Counted from the stretch's first letter, positions 34,640 through 46,001 are shown. The stretch: 64,000 nucleotides of DNA from Gentiana macrophylla (GCA_026214975.1 CM047807.1:65637824-65701823), one strand, 5' to 3'. A program made the numbers and translations. The notes: generated from the sequence alone by a model not told the origin.

Positions 34640-35470
34640 ATATTGGGGGTGAGATAGAGAGCGTTTGTATGTGTATATATGTATACATGTATATATGTGT
34701 ATATATGTAACATTTTCTGATTTCAGATTTAAAGTGTTATCAATCAGTCCAATTGATTTCAGTACTTAAATCATTCAGTTACTTAATGTATTCAGAATTC
34801 AGATTTCCGAATTCAGATTTAACAAACGGCCATGAGTGTATAATATAAAAAAAATCTAGGAGGTGATCTTGTCTTGTGTGTACTACAATGACACCACATA
34901 ACAAACTAAAAGACACAAATACCCATACAACATAAATATTTAAATTGTTTAACTATTTCAACTCCAATGTAATTCACATCGGCCGGCTTGAGTTCTGAAT
35001 TGTGTCGTACCTGGCAATTTTATGCCGGTGACTGGGTAAGGAATCTTCTTAGTGTCATGAAATTAAATATTGACATGTTGCGATATATTGTTATTTTTCT
35101 TCCTAGGGTCATGTGGTGGTTAGTTAGAAGGAATAGTGTGATGAGTGACGACAGACGACTGTGAAACAGCCACTGTCTGCCAGGACACTATAAAATATTA
35201 CAAACTAAGACATAGATTTTTCCTAATATATTAAAAATATATTCAACTAATATGAATAATAATCCCCTTTACATATAATTTGAATACAGAATGTTTATTT
35301 TCTACGTAATAAGTTCTGTACATTTTAAAGATTAGTTTTATTTTTCTCATCAAACAAAACATTGGGTCTCATTGTTCAGAGAATTCTAGATCATTACTAA
35401 ATTCTTTCCCAGACTGACCGTGGTAAAGAGTAATGCTTATTTTATATACATAGATATGCATATATATGTA
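34421..35470. other. Intergenic sequence upstream of the BAHD gene
   Basis: AT-rich sequence with no gene. It contains a (TA)n microsatellite and, at about 35440-35450, the TATA-like tattttatatacatag, which could be the core promoter of the BAHD gene. That role is inference. Confidence 0.4.
34572..34637. repeat. (TG)n/(TA)n microsatellite
   Basis: A short GT run at 34560-34572 passes into about 30 TA repeats. The ORF reading YIYIYIY across it is an artefact. Confidence 0.95.
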
Positions 35471-35689
35471 TGCCCTGTATGCAAAATTTAGTGGATTTTA
35501 CGGACAAGGGCGGACACAGGATCCGAGTTAGAGTAATGCTTATTTTTTTAGAGTAATCCTCGTAAAGAGTAATGCTTATTTTTTGATCCAAGAGAACAGA
35601 AAAATTCATTAAAATTATATCCCGCTTCTAACTCGGGATCCTTTGTCCGCCCTTGTCCATAAAATTCACTAAATTATGCATACAGTGCA
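35471..35689. repeat. Fold-back (MITE-like) inverted repeat upstream of the BAHD start codon
   Basis: The left arm (35471-35533) and right arm (35625-35689) are inverted copies of about 63 bp, with matching segments such as ttacggacaagggcgga and tccgcccttgtccataa. The ends read TGC(C/A)CTGTATGCA. The loop holds copies of gagtaatgctta, also found just outside at about 35428, which suggests local rearrangement. Flanks are TA-rich, so the target duplication cannot be decided (TA, or an imperfect 8-bp repeat). The right arm ends 17 bases before the gene's ATG and so probably forms part of its promoter or 5' UTR. Confidence 0.72.
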
Positions 35690-35706
35690 TATATATATAT
35701 ACACAC

Positions 35707-37119
35707 ATGGAAAATTTGCCAAACAACCATTATCCTGATTTCATAGATCATTCAGCTATGAAGGTTGACATCCTATCCAAGAAGCTTATTAAACCTTCCA
35801 TTCCAACTCCAGATGAGCTTCGCAGCTTCAACATATCTTTCCTGGATGAGATGTCTCCGGCATCGAATATACCTCTGATCTTGTACTATGGTCCCCAAGC
35901 CAAATCGAACGCTAGTGGTAATGGGGAAGTCGAGGGTGAATGCAACATGATCAAAAGGATTTCAAGTGAGCTCATACACTCTAAATTAGAAAGCTCACTA
36001 GCTCATGTCCTGCCTAAGTTCTACCCATTTGCAGGAAGATACAACAAAGAATGTCGATTAATTGATTGTGGAGACCAAGGTGTTGAATATATTCAAGGAC
36101 AAGTTGATTGTCCACTGGCTAAAATTCTTAGCTCTGGAATGAATACTCACCAACTCAATCAATTCCTTCCGCGCTCTTTCGGTGAAGCGGATGAGTTCAC
36201 TGATCCGATTGTGTCCATTAAAGTGAGTGTTTTCGAGTGCGGTGGGGTGGCTATTGGGACCAGTTTTGCACATAGGATTGCTGATATTTCCACTGTTACC
36301 ACATTCTTAAAAGCATGGGCTGATGCATGTTTCCGATCCGAATCAATCATCTGCCCATGTTTCAATTCCTTTGTTTTGTTTCCTGGAAAAAACATACCGA
36401 AACTGGAAATGGGAATTTCGAGGAATAGTGCGATTGACACGAATTTCATCACAAGTGTATTTGTTTTTGATGGAGAAGCAATTTCTTCAATCAAGTCTAA
36501 AATTGCCAACACAGATCGCACACTTACTAGGGTACGAACAGTTTCTGGGTTAATTCTAAAGGCGCTTCTAGGCGTAGATCGGGCGAAACATGGCCGTTCA
36601 CGACCTGTCCTTGTACTACAAACCGTGAATTTCCGTGAAAAAACCAGTCCACCTTTCCAGCCACATTCCTGCGGGAACTTATGTGTATTTGCTAAAGCGA
36701 AATTCAGCGCTGAGCAGATCGAGCAAACTGTACAACTGAAAAACTCTGCCGATCTCATACAACAAGTCCTTACGGAAACAATTGAAAACTGCAGGAAATT
36801 CCTGAATTCCGGTGAAGAAGGGCATATGTTGATGATCAATCCCTTCAAAGAAGTTACAGAGACTCTGTATAATAATAGTGATGGTGAGCTCAATGTCATT
36901 TTTTTTAATAGCTGGTGCAGATCTGCTTATTATGAAATCGATTTCGGGTGGGGAATACCGGACTGGGTTAGCATGGTTGACGTACCTTTCTCGAATTCTG
37001 TTGTTCTTTTGGATACCAAAGAGGGCAACGGAATTGAGGCGTGGGTGAGTTTGGATGTCGACGGAATGTCCGTTTTCAGAAAAGACGCCGACGTTATTCG
37101 TTTTGCTTTCGAAAAATAA
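35707..37119 (+). CDS. BAHD acyltransferase (clade III, vinorine-synthase/malonyltransferase-like)
   Basis: An intact single-exon frame of 470 codons. BAHD enzymes are soluble, cytosolic and transfer acyl groups from acyl-CoA to hydroxyls or amines of specialised metabolites. The catalytic HxxxD is HRIAD (189-193) and the structural DFGWG is at 412-416. The N-terminus has ILSKKLIKPSIPTPDELRSF (22-41), and FYPFAGRY (105-112) is also typical. The nearest types are vinorine-synthase-like, anthocyanin-malonyltransferase-like and acylsugar-acyltransferase-like enzymes, but the substrate cannot be read from sequence. The ATG at 35707 is chosen because the upstream extension starts at TTG inside a fold-back repeat. 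Met18 (35758) aligns with the usual family start and is an alternative. It is slightly longer than the usual 420-460 residues. The 246-codon antisense frame is a shadow. Confidence 0.93.
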   Translation: MENLPNNHYPDFIDHSAMKVDILSKKLIKPSIPTPDELRSFNISFLDEMSPASNIPLILYYGPQAKSNASGNGEVEGECNMIKRISSELIHSKLESSLAHVLPKFYPFAGRYNKECRLIDCGDQGVEYIQGQVDCPLAKILSSGMNTHQLNQFLPRSFGEADEFTDPIVSIKVSVFECGGVAIGTSFAHRIADISTVTTFLKAWADACFRSESIICPCFNSFVLFPGKNIPKLEMGISRNSAIDTNFITSVFVFDGEAISSIKSKIANTDRTLTRVRTVSGLILKALLGVDRAKHGRSRPVLVLQTVNFREKTSPPFQPHSCGNLCVFAKAKFSAEQIEQTVQLKNSADLIQQVLTETIENCRKFLNSGEEGHMLMINPFKEVTETLYNNSDGELNVIFFNSWCRSAYYEIDFGWGIPDWVSMVDVPFSNSVVLLDTKEGNGIEAWVSLDVDGMSVFRKDADVIRFAFEK

Positions 37120-37638
37120 TAAAAATTATTACATGTTTATGTCGTAACACGACACGAGTAATGCTTTTTTTCATATGCCAAATTGTGTATTGTTATTGAT
37201 AAATCAAGTGACATGATATGACTTGACGTTGGAATGATGGTTGTGACTTTATCATTATTCCTATTAAATTAAAAATAAAAGAAAGAAATATCAATATTCT
37301 CTTTTTATGTTTAACTATCATTTAGCGTTATATATGTTGTATTTGGCAGCGTTCTATATATATGTTGTATTTGGCAGCGTCTTAAAGTAACATACAATAT
37401 GAGTTTCCACGTATTGTTTTTCATGTCATCTTCTAGGGAAGTTTATTTTTACAGGAAATTTGGTTTTAAACCATGTTTGGTGCGTGTATTAGGTTTTACA
37501 CCATTGTTAGTCATTTTGTAGTAATAAAGGTAATATTTAATAGTCATGATATATTTTGCACGTACATTTGAATTCATTGTTTGCTGCTACTTTTGTTACT
37601 ATGCATCAAGGCCCGGCCTTGGGGGCGAGCAAGATGGG
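37120..37638. other. 3' flank of the BAHD gene
   Basis: AT-rich 3' UTR and intergenic sequence. An AATAAA-like signal (aaaaataaaag) lies near 37270. At about 37325-37381 a segment of about 30 bp (tatatgttgtatttggcagcgt) is tandemly duplicated. No gene is seen. Confidence 0.5.
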
Positions 37639-38660
37639 TGACGATGCTGGATCTCGTCTATGAATAAATCCAGGCCGTTCAATCTAGGCTAATATGAACG
37701 AGGGTGGTTTTTTGGGTGGATTTAGACTGAGCTTGAGATTTATTTCTCTCAAGTTGATTACGTATCCTGTTATGTTTCAGGAATAGTGTCTTTCGTAGTT
37801 CCTTAGGGTTGTTTATATAGGGGACGTCTCATCCATTTCCTTGTCCTGCAAGGAATTACATTATTATTAATATTATTATTTCCCTAAAAATACACGCATA
37901 AATCCCTATAATTTAGAGATAATTATGGACATATTTAAATATCAGGATCAGAGTCTTTATGACTTATGATTCTTCCATTATCTTATTTATCTTTAGTTAT
38001 CCAGCACGTGGAATAACAGCCGGGGTCGCTCTGTGAGTCCTACGCCGAGCCCCCAAGGCCACTATGGCTGAACTGTGCAGCTCCTCTTCACCAGGCCTTG
38101 GCCGACCTCTGGTGGCTGGAGGATGTTTCTACCGATCTCCCACCTGAGATTAGGGACCTGCCTTTGGGTATGTGCTTGGGGCTCTTAGCCCTTAATGCCT
38201 TACTTTTAGAGGCTAGTCATTTATTAAACGACTTAAGAGGATGACACGTAGCATAGTTTGGGTCGGCCATCATCATAAGCCCCCAAGAAATGGCTTAACC
38301 ACTCTTTGTGAGGTCAAATCTGTTAGAGGTGTTGGTCGGCCCCTGTCATCTAGACATGTATAATTTTACAATGGTCTTCTCTGCCAGGTGGCATAGTTAC
38401 TGTTATGACGATGTCAATCGTGCCCATGTCTTCTAGAGTGGAACGGTTTTGGAGAACGCTGCTGCAGCTCCTTATTTAGTGCCTTATGTGGCTGCTGCTT
38501 CAACTGCTCCTGTCGAGATTCCCCAGGTCAATTCTTCTGTAGAGAATCTTGCTCCTGCTACAGAGTCTGGACAGAACTCAGCCCTTAATGCTTCTAAGGT
38601 TTAAACTTGCATTTCGTTTATTCTTCGTTGTATATTTACGAGCCCAACCTGCGTAGCTCA
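37639..38660 (-). repeat. 3' LTR of element G (at least 1.0 kb)
   Basis: It aligns with 43402-44342 plus 47474-47551, including ggggacgtctcatccatttc, the promoter-like ctatataaac (minus) and the tail cgagcccracctg. The border with the tandem repeats on the right is not clear, so the true LTR may be longer. Confidence 0.7.
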
Positions 38661-40198
38661 ACTCGGGTCCCTTTGGGGACTTAGGAAGTTTACTCCACAA
38701 AGGTTGTGAGACTAACATGTGGAGCCCAAAAAATTTATCCAACATGCGGACCTGCAGGAGTCTGACCTATAGACCGGCTGTTCAGAGTTAGTCCGACCTG
38801 CGGAGCTCATCTTTGCAAAAGCATTGAGCCTGACATCCAGTGCTCTGAATTTCTGTCCGTCTTGTGGACTTGCTTTCTGAGGAGTCGGACCTGCAGAGCT
38901 CGGTTTGAGTTCATCTGTGAACTAACTTTGTCTCGCAACATTACTGAGCTTGGCCTGTAAAGCTCTGAAATTTGGATCCGTCCTGCAGATTATTACTCGA
39001 GTCCGTCGTGCGGACTGATTTTATGATGAGTCAGACCTGTGGAGCTCGGTTTTGAGTTCGTCTACGAACTAAGGAAGTTTGGCCTACAAAATTTTACGGA
39101 GACTGAGCTAGAGAGCTCTTTCTTTTTTATTGTCTTTTATCTTGATATTGAATTCCTTTTAGGCATTTGTTCTGTAATTACATCCATAGGCTTTTTGCCT
39201 TTTGTTTTTCATTCAAGCATGACTTTCTGTTTTTCATAACTAAGGATCCTTTGCCCCCTGAAGTACATCATTTACAAGCTTTTGCTTTTTAAATGATGTA
39301 CTTTAGTGTTGTCTCTGATCGTCTGTCTTGCATACTTAGAAAATTTGATTATTACGAACTTTCTGAGTTTATAATGCATCTTTGTTCTGAGTGTATATCA
39401 GTTTTGATCGTCTATTCTTTAGACTTATTGAGTTTGTCCTTAGCAAACTTTCTGAGTCCGCATCATGCTCGCTTATGATCATCTCGTCTGCAGACTTATT
39501 GAGTTTGTCCTTTGCAAACTTTTCTGAGTCTGATCTGCAGTACTATGTTCTGATTGTCTGTCCAGCAGACTTAAGAAGTTAGTCATTTGCAAACTTTTCC
39601 GAGTCTGCCCTGCAGTACTCAGTTCGTCAATCCTGCTAACTTATGAAATTTTTGCTGAGTCCGACCTGCGAAACTCATTTCGTCAGTCCTGCTGACGTAC
39701 GAAATTTTTGTTGAGTCCGACCTGTGGAGCTCAGTTCGTCAGTCCGGCTAACTTATGAAATTTTGCTGAGTCCGACATGCGAGCTCGGTTCGATACGATC
39801 CCATCGACTTATAAAATTTTGATGAGTCCGACTGCGGAGCTCAATTCGTCGATCCCGTTGACTTATGAAATTTTGCTCGATGCAACTGCGGAGCTCGATT
39901 CGTCGATCCCGCCGACTTATGAAATTTTCATTTGTCCGACTTGCGGAGCTTCGGTTCGTCGATCCTGGCGACATATGACTCACTGCGAGCCCGGGCCTAA
40001 ATCGATCCTGCGACTTATGAAATTTTGTTGAGTACGACCCGCGGGCTTCGATTCGTCGATCCTGGCGACTTATGATATTTTGTTGAGTACGACCATGCTG
40101 AGCTCGGTTAAATCGATCCTGCTGACTTATAAAATTTTTCTTGAGTCCGACATACAGAGCTCGGTTCATCACCCTGCCGACTTATGACGTTTTTTGCT
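38660..40198 (-). repeat. Degenerate tandem array, about 56-bp unit (array 1)
   Basis: Repeats of gagtccgacctgcggagctc, then ttcgtcgatcctgctgac and ttatgaaattttgct, are poorly conserved on the left and clear from about 39590 to 40198, with units of 55-57 bp. The 139-codon antisense frame (repeated NFIS..DRRIELRS) is a by-product of the repeats. On the element strand the array lies between the internal region and the 3' LTR, where Tat-lineage elements are known to carry tandem repeats. Confidence 0.8.
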
Positions 40199-41917
40199 TG
40201 AAGGATGCAGGTTCTTAGATCTAAACGAATTAGATCTACGCGCAGCGGATGGATCACGACTTATACAACACAATACATAATTAAAGGACTTAAAGTACTA
40301 CAAGGGGGTTAAGATCATGTTACCAATAGTAGGAAGAGAAGCCAATATCTTCCGATGTGTTCTCCAAATGGCGGTTGGTGGACACCCTTCTTGATACACG
40401 AACCTTCTCGATATGCAACACCAAGAAAAACTCCAAGTTTTTATTCCTCTAAAACCCTAGACAAGAAAAATAATCTTTTCTCTCTTTTATGATGATGGTG
40501 GTCGAAATTTTTGCCATTGTCTAAAGCTTGGGAGAACTCTCTTTATATAGGAGAGTAATCCTTGTCCTCCAAGGATTAAATAATTAAGAGATAATTATTA
40601 CATTAATCCTTTATTCCAAATAAAAGATAAATAAAATGATTATCCCAAACAAATTAGGATAAATCATATTATTATCTAATATTCCATGAATTATCATTTA
40701 ACAAATAAATGATAAATCACATGTCAAATAATTATCCAAGAAAACTAATTTCTCTCTAATTATTCAACATTATTGGCGCCACCTTTAGGGTCAAAAAGCC
40801 CACATACAATGTCTTTTATGTGTATTATATAATTTACCCAACTAAATAATATACATGCATATCAATTAATTAGCCCAGCGAATTAATTATCACTGATGCC
40901 CAAATAACAAGATTATTAGTCCGAATTACAGAAGCCACATCGGGGACCATAGACCTATAACCAGTAGCTCCAATAATTAATTATTCATCAAACAGAATAT
41001 AATTATTAATTCCGGGATTACGCCACCATAAACCCGGCCCGAACTCTACCGATTATAGATGTATACTTATACTCAACCCATAGAGTGAATAAGCGTCCAT
41101 TGATATAATCACTACATACGGATTAACCCTCCATAGACTGTCCATTCTGAGTGGGATATCTCCGTAAACCCGACACAGAATATCTTATCCTTATTTACCA
41201 TTAACCCCCGATGATCAATTAGTTCACATATCGACTAGTGATCAATTAGTCTAATATGAACTCCGGGATCGATCACTTTCTTAAGGCTAACAAATAAGGG
41301 GATCATCTCTACTTCCCGCAGAGAAGGAATGGATTCCATGTCCGTGAAAATCGAGAACTACTCACTCATCCGGAGATAGTGCCAATGAGAAGTGGCTTGG
41401 AACACATATTTAAGTGAACCGTAACTAACACATCAAACACTACCCCGGACAAGCAAAGACCACAGTGATCACCTCGAGGATTAAGGTTGATCCATATATG
41501 ATCATCTAATGATTTAATAAGATTCCTCGATTACGGAATTATATCGAGAAATTCAGATTAAATCGGTCCATCCTATATGAATGCCATCATATATAAATGC
41601 CCCATGTAGTACCATCTACCGGCAGATCAGGATAAGACTATCACACCCTAAGGTGTTCTCATGATTATTGGTGTTTTAATCAAGAGACCCTAAACTCGAT
41701 TAAGTTCACCACGGACTAACAGTTTAAGTATACCACCACTAACTCAATCCTCACGTGTAATCCATACACTGAGTTAAGTGGTTACATACAGATATACTTA
41801 GCGTTTGCAGCAGTGTATTACTTTACAAGCACAAAGCAAGTAATAAGGTGAGATAAGTTCTATCATGCATTATTAAAAACAATTACACAAATTGTCTTTC
41901 GGGCACTACACCTAACA
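40199..41917 (-). mobile_element. Solo LTR F, diverged relative of the element E LTR
   Basis: The right end (acaaattgtctttcgggcac then acctaaca) matches the end of the element E LTRs, and the interior shares landmarks such as ctctttatataggagagta and cctccatagactg. The left end starts TGAAGGATGCAGG, and tttgct flanks both sides (40193-40198 and 41918-41923), a 5- to 6-bp duplication. It is inserted in array 1 of element G. Length is 1.72 kb, minus orientation (TATA box tatataaag on the minus strand near 40545). Confidence 0.82.
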
Positions 41918-42510
41918 TTTGCTGCGTCCGACCTGCGGTCTTATAAAAGATTCTCTCAAGGTGAGCTCCAAATATGATGCCGAGCCGAGCTCGGTCTTAT
42001 AAAAGATTCGCTCAAGGTGAGCTCCAAATATGATGCCGAGCCGAGCACGGTCGTATAAAAGATTCGCTCAAGAGAGCTCCAAATATGATGCCAAGAGGAG
42101 CTCGGTCTTTTAAATGATTCGCTCAACATGAGATCCAAATATGATGCCGAGACGAGCTCGGTCATATAAAAGATTCGCTCAAGGTGAGCTCCGAATATGA
42201 TGCCGAGACGAGCTCGGTCTTATAAAAGATTCGCTCAAGGTGAGCTCCAAATATGATGCCGAGCTGAGCTCGGTCTTATAAAAGATTCCTTCAAGGTGAG
42301 CTCCAAATATGATGCGGAGCCGAGCTCAGTCTTATAAAAGATTCGCTCAAGGTGATCTCCAAATATGATGCCGAGCCGAGTTCGGTCTTATAAAAGATTT
42401 GCTCAAGGTGAGCTCTAAATATGATGCCGAGCCGAGCTCGGTCTTATAAAAAATGCGCTCAAGTTGAGTTCCAAATATGATGCCGATACGAGGTCGGTTT
42501 TACCTCAACC
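41918..42510 (-). repeat. Tandem array of a 56-bp unit (array 2, about ten copies)
   Basis: After one more unit of array 1 type, about ten copies of a 56-bp unit follow, with the landmarks cttataaaagattcgctcaa, ggtgagctccaaatatgatg and ccgagccgagctcggt. Copies differ by a few substitutions. The short ORFs are artefacts. Confidence 0.9.
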
Positions 42511-43384
42511 CGCCATGTTCGGTAGGGTGAGCACCAAAATAAGATAGCTCGGGTGAGTTTCAAAATAAGATGGGTCAATTAAGTTGTAAAAACAGGAATA
42601 AATTTCAATGAGGGCTCGTACCTGGACGGCTTGTAATGAGAGTGCTCGCTGATAGAGAGCTTGTAATTAGAGAGCTCATTTAGAGAGCTCATACTTGAGA
42701 GATTGATAGCTCAGCTCGGATTTTTGAGCCTGAGAGCTCGTCCATGAGATCGACCTGCAGAGCTCATGTTAAACTGTATGTCCTACAGTCTTAGAGAGTT
42801 TGTCATTTGCATCTTTCCATGGACGATCAGGCATCTAAACGAACTCCGATCGGCTTGAAATTTGGAGGACTTGTTCGTCCCTCCTTATTATTTAATCTGA
42901 CCGGTGGAATTCTTGTTCCAACCGTGAAATCTCTGGCAATAAGCATCCGATCAGACTGCTGCGTTTTTGGTGATACAACAACTTTCCGGCGACGATCGGG
43001 CATCTATACTGACTCCGAACGGCACGAAATTTGGAGGGATTGTTCGTCCCTCCTTATTCTTCAATATGAATGGTGAAATGATTGTTCCAATGGTGCAATC
43101 TCTAGAAATAAGCCTCCGATCTGATTTATTGCGTTTTGGTGGCTCTTTGCGTTTTAGTTATACAGCAGCAACTTTCCGGCGACGATCGGGCATCTAAATA
43201 GACTCAGATCGGCATGAAATTTGGATGGCTGGTTAGACCCCCCTTTATATTCAATTTAAATGGTTGAATTCTTGTTTCAACGGTTAAATTTCCAGCAATC
43301 AACCACTGATCTGACTGCGTTTTTGGCATGTTTTTGCCATTAACTTGATCACGAACCCCCTCGATCCATTACCGACAGAAGGCC
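42511..43384 (-). repeat. Leader region of element G with three long repeats
   Basis: From about 42822 a unit starting gacgatcrggcatctaa, followed by gaaatttgga, recurs at 42822, 42991 and 43181 (steps of 169 and 190 bp). It lies just inside the PBS on the element strand, in the 5' leader. The 76- and 89-codon frames here are repeat products without recognised domains. The left part (42511-42810) is degenerate gagctc-rich sequence. Confidence 0.7.
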
Positions 43385-43401
43385 CTCCTTCTAGCACCAA
43401 T
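43382..43401 (-). other. Candidate primer binding site of element G
   Basis: On the element strand attggtgctagaaggaggg begins directly at the LTR end. TTGG/TGGTG followed by a G-rich run is typical of plant Ty3/gypsy PBS sequences. The tRNA was not identified. Confidence 0.55.
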
Positions 43402-44342
43402 TGACGATGCTGGATCTCATAAATAAATCCGGGCCATTTAATCTAGTGTAATTTGAATGAGGGATAGTTTTTTTGGTGGATTTAGACTTAGTTTGAGAGT
43501 TATTTCTCTGAAGTTGCCTACGTATCATGTTATGTTTCAGAAATCAAATCTTTCATAGTTTCTTAGGGTTGTTTATATAGGGGACGTCTCATCCATTTCC
43601 TTGTCCTTCAAAGAATTACCTTATTATTAATATTATTATTTCCCTAAATATATACACGCATAAATCCCTATAATTTAGGGATAATTATGTACATATTTAA
43701 ATGTCAGGATCAGAGTCTTTATGACTTAGGATTTTCTCTTTTCTTATTTATCTTTAGTTATCCAGCACGTGGAATAATAGCCGCGGTCGCTCTGTGCGTC
43801 CGGCGCCGAGTCCCCAAGGCCACTATGGCCGAACTGTGCAGCTCCTCTTCACCAAGCATTGGCTGACCTACGGTGGCTGGAGGAGGAATTTCTGCTGATC
43901 TCCCACCTGAGGTTAGGGACCTGCCCTTAGGTATGTGCTTGGGGCTCTTATCCCTTAATGCCAAACTTTTAGAGGCTAGTCATTTATTGTACGATATAAG
44001 AGGATGACACATGGCGTAGTTTGCATCCTCCATCATCATAAGTTCCTAAGATTTGGCTGAACCACTCTTTGTGAGGTCAGATCTGTTAGAGGTGTTGGTC
44101 GGCCCGTGTCATCTAGAATTGTAGAATTTTATAATGGTCTTCTTTGCCAGGTGACATAGTTACTGTTATGACGCTGTCATTCGTGCCCATGTCTTCTGAA
44201 GTGGAATGGTTTTTGAGAACGCTGATGCAGCTCCTTAATTAGTCCCTTCTGTGGCTGTAGCTTCAACGGCTCCTGCCAGCTACCCTAGGTCAATGCTTCT
44301 GTGGAGAATCTTGCTCCTGCTACAGAGTCTGGGCAGAACTCA
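43402..44342 (-). repeat. 5' LTR of element G, inner part (broken by element D at 44343)
   Basis: It starts tgacgatgctggatctc like 37639 and follows that copy to agaactca, where element D is inserted. The LTR resumes at 47474 with gcccttaatgcttc, exactly as in the left copy. The two LTRs differ by many substitutions, so G is older than its insertions. Confidence 0.75.
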
Positions 44343-44893
44343 TGATGTGGCCCAGATAATACCCAATTCAAGAGGAAGATTGAGCATTTTATTTAGTCTT
44401 TTAATTAGTCTTTTATTATCCCACATTGGTTAATTGTCTTTTATATATATTATTATTTTTAATTATTGTTATTTTGTCCCACATTGTTAAAATGACAATT
44501 GGACTTGGAGTCTGTAGCCTATATAAGGCATTTCCTTGTATTTGAATATGTAGCTTATTATTGAATCAAAAAACTCTTTTGGTTGAAATTCAGAGATTGA
44601 ATTTTCATCATAAGAAACTTTCAGAGATTGTGTTTCTTCAAGAAGTTTTCAGAGATTGGACTTCTAGCGATTATCCTAAGACGGGATAATTGGGTGATCT
44701 TCCTGTGATGGGATTATCACAAAGCAGTAGTAATCTGAGACGTGTTGCTACATATCCCTTTTTCTTTCTTGTTATTTACATTTTATATATTCAGAAAAAG
44801 CCTAAAAATCTGATCACATCAACCCTAAAAGAGCAGCTTTCGAGATTCATATTGCTTTAATCTAGATCCTACGAGATTCGGTTTACATCGAAT
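44343..44893 (+). repeat. 5' LTR of element D
   Basis: About 550 bp with a TATA box tatataagg at 44520-44528. It ends ttacatcg, where the other LTR has ttacatca. Confidence 0.9.
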
Positions 44894-44894
44894 G

Positions 44895-44907
44895 GTATCA
44901 GAGCATA
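44895..44907 (+). other. tRNA-iMet primer binding site of element D
   Basis: The sequence atggtatcagagc follows the 5' LTR directly. TGGTATCAGAGC is complementary to the 3' end of initiator tRNA-Met. Confidence 0.9.
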
Positions 44908-46001
44908 GGCGATTAAAGCAACAACATCTGCTGCGTTCTTGACAGAAATCTGCAGCGTTTTCTTAAAGTTCTGGCGTTCTTGTTATCCGAGAAACCCTAA
45001 CTACAGCCGCCGTTTGAACCCTAATTGCTGCTACATTTTACGAAACAACTGCTGCATTTCTTCGTCCATCAAGGAACCCTACGTATTGAGGTAAATCAGG
45101 CGTGACATATTATTCTTGGTCGAAACCCTAATTTTCTGCTCTTGAAATCTGACTGTCCGACTTTGATTCCAATCATTCCCTATTCAAATCATATCTAAAA
45201 TTTCTCAAAATTTACCAGTAGATAGAAATTTGTATTGGCTGTCTTTTGTCTCTTTGGCACTTTAGCAAATTCGGATTTTATCTTTGATCAAATTCGGATC
45301 GGAATATTCTGCTCGATTTTGTGGAACAGCTTGTAGTCGACTTTGTTTTTAGGGAGTTGTGGTGGTCGGAATTGAATTAACTTTTGTGAGAACATAGGAA
45401 ATTCATTGTTCTACAACTTTGAGTCTTTGAGTTTTTTCAGAGTCCCGACCGGTTTTGCACAATAGTCGCCGTCACCTAGTTGACTGTTTCTGTCAAAACC
45501 CGTACCCGAGTGTAATCTGTTTACGAATTCAATTTGAGTTGGTTATACCTGTCCAAAACTTCTGAAACTTAACAGTCTGAACCACAATTTAGTTCTCTAC
45601 AAGTTTTGTTCTTTGTGTTTTTCCGAATGCCATATCGTTTGGTCGTGACAAGTGTCGTCATCTCGTTGTGTGTTTGTTCAAATCTGCTGCGTTCTTGAGC
45701 ACCAAGAACCCTAATTGCAGCCGCATTCAAAAGCTCCTTACATCATCGAAATTTGCTGCTATTTTCGCAACCCTAGCTGTTCTTGAAATCCAAGAACCCT
45801 ACCTTGCAGCTGGGGCGATTAATCATCGAAGAATTCTTGCTGCTGTCGAAAATCTTGTTGCTGCTACGCATTCATAACCTGATTCAGCGTTTTTGATCTT
45901 CAATAGCCTTTTGCGCACATACTGGCATTCTTGACATCCAAGAAACCCTTGTGCAGATCGTGTAAAGCCCTAGCATCATAAAATGCTGTGTTTTTTTAGT
46001 C
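44908..46001 (+). other. Long untranslated leader of element D
   Basis: About 1.1 kb without a credible ORF. It is rich in repeats of tgctgcgttcttg and ccctaattgcagccgc type, including copies near 44930, 44995, 45690 and 46030. The 69-codon frame at 45668 reads through these repeats and is not considered a gene. Confidence 0.6.

Noticed and set aside
34492..34713. ORF of repeated Ile-Tyr
   Set aside because: Translation of the (TA)n microsatellite.
35653..35706. N-terminal extension of the BAHD frame beginning with TTG
   Set aside because: It starts at a non-ATG codon inside the fold-back repeat and reads through a TA/CA repeat; the ATG at 35707 is a better start.
36159..36899. 246-codon antisense ORF within the BAHD gene
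   Set aside because: It lies fully opposite a conserved, motif-bearing coding sequence and shows no domain of its own.
39753..40172. 139-codon minus-strand ORF with repeated NFISxxDRRIELRS peptides
   Set aside because: It is produced by the 56-bp tandem array; the repeats drift in length (55-57 bp) and there is no start context or domain.
41956..42165. Repetitive minus-strand ORF in array 2
   Set aside because: By-product of the 56-bp repeats, as above.
39590..42500. CRISPR-like repeat array
   Set aside because: The units are directly adjacent tandem repeats without unique spacers, in a plant nuclear context inside an LTR element.
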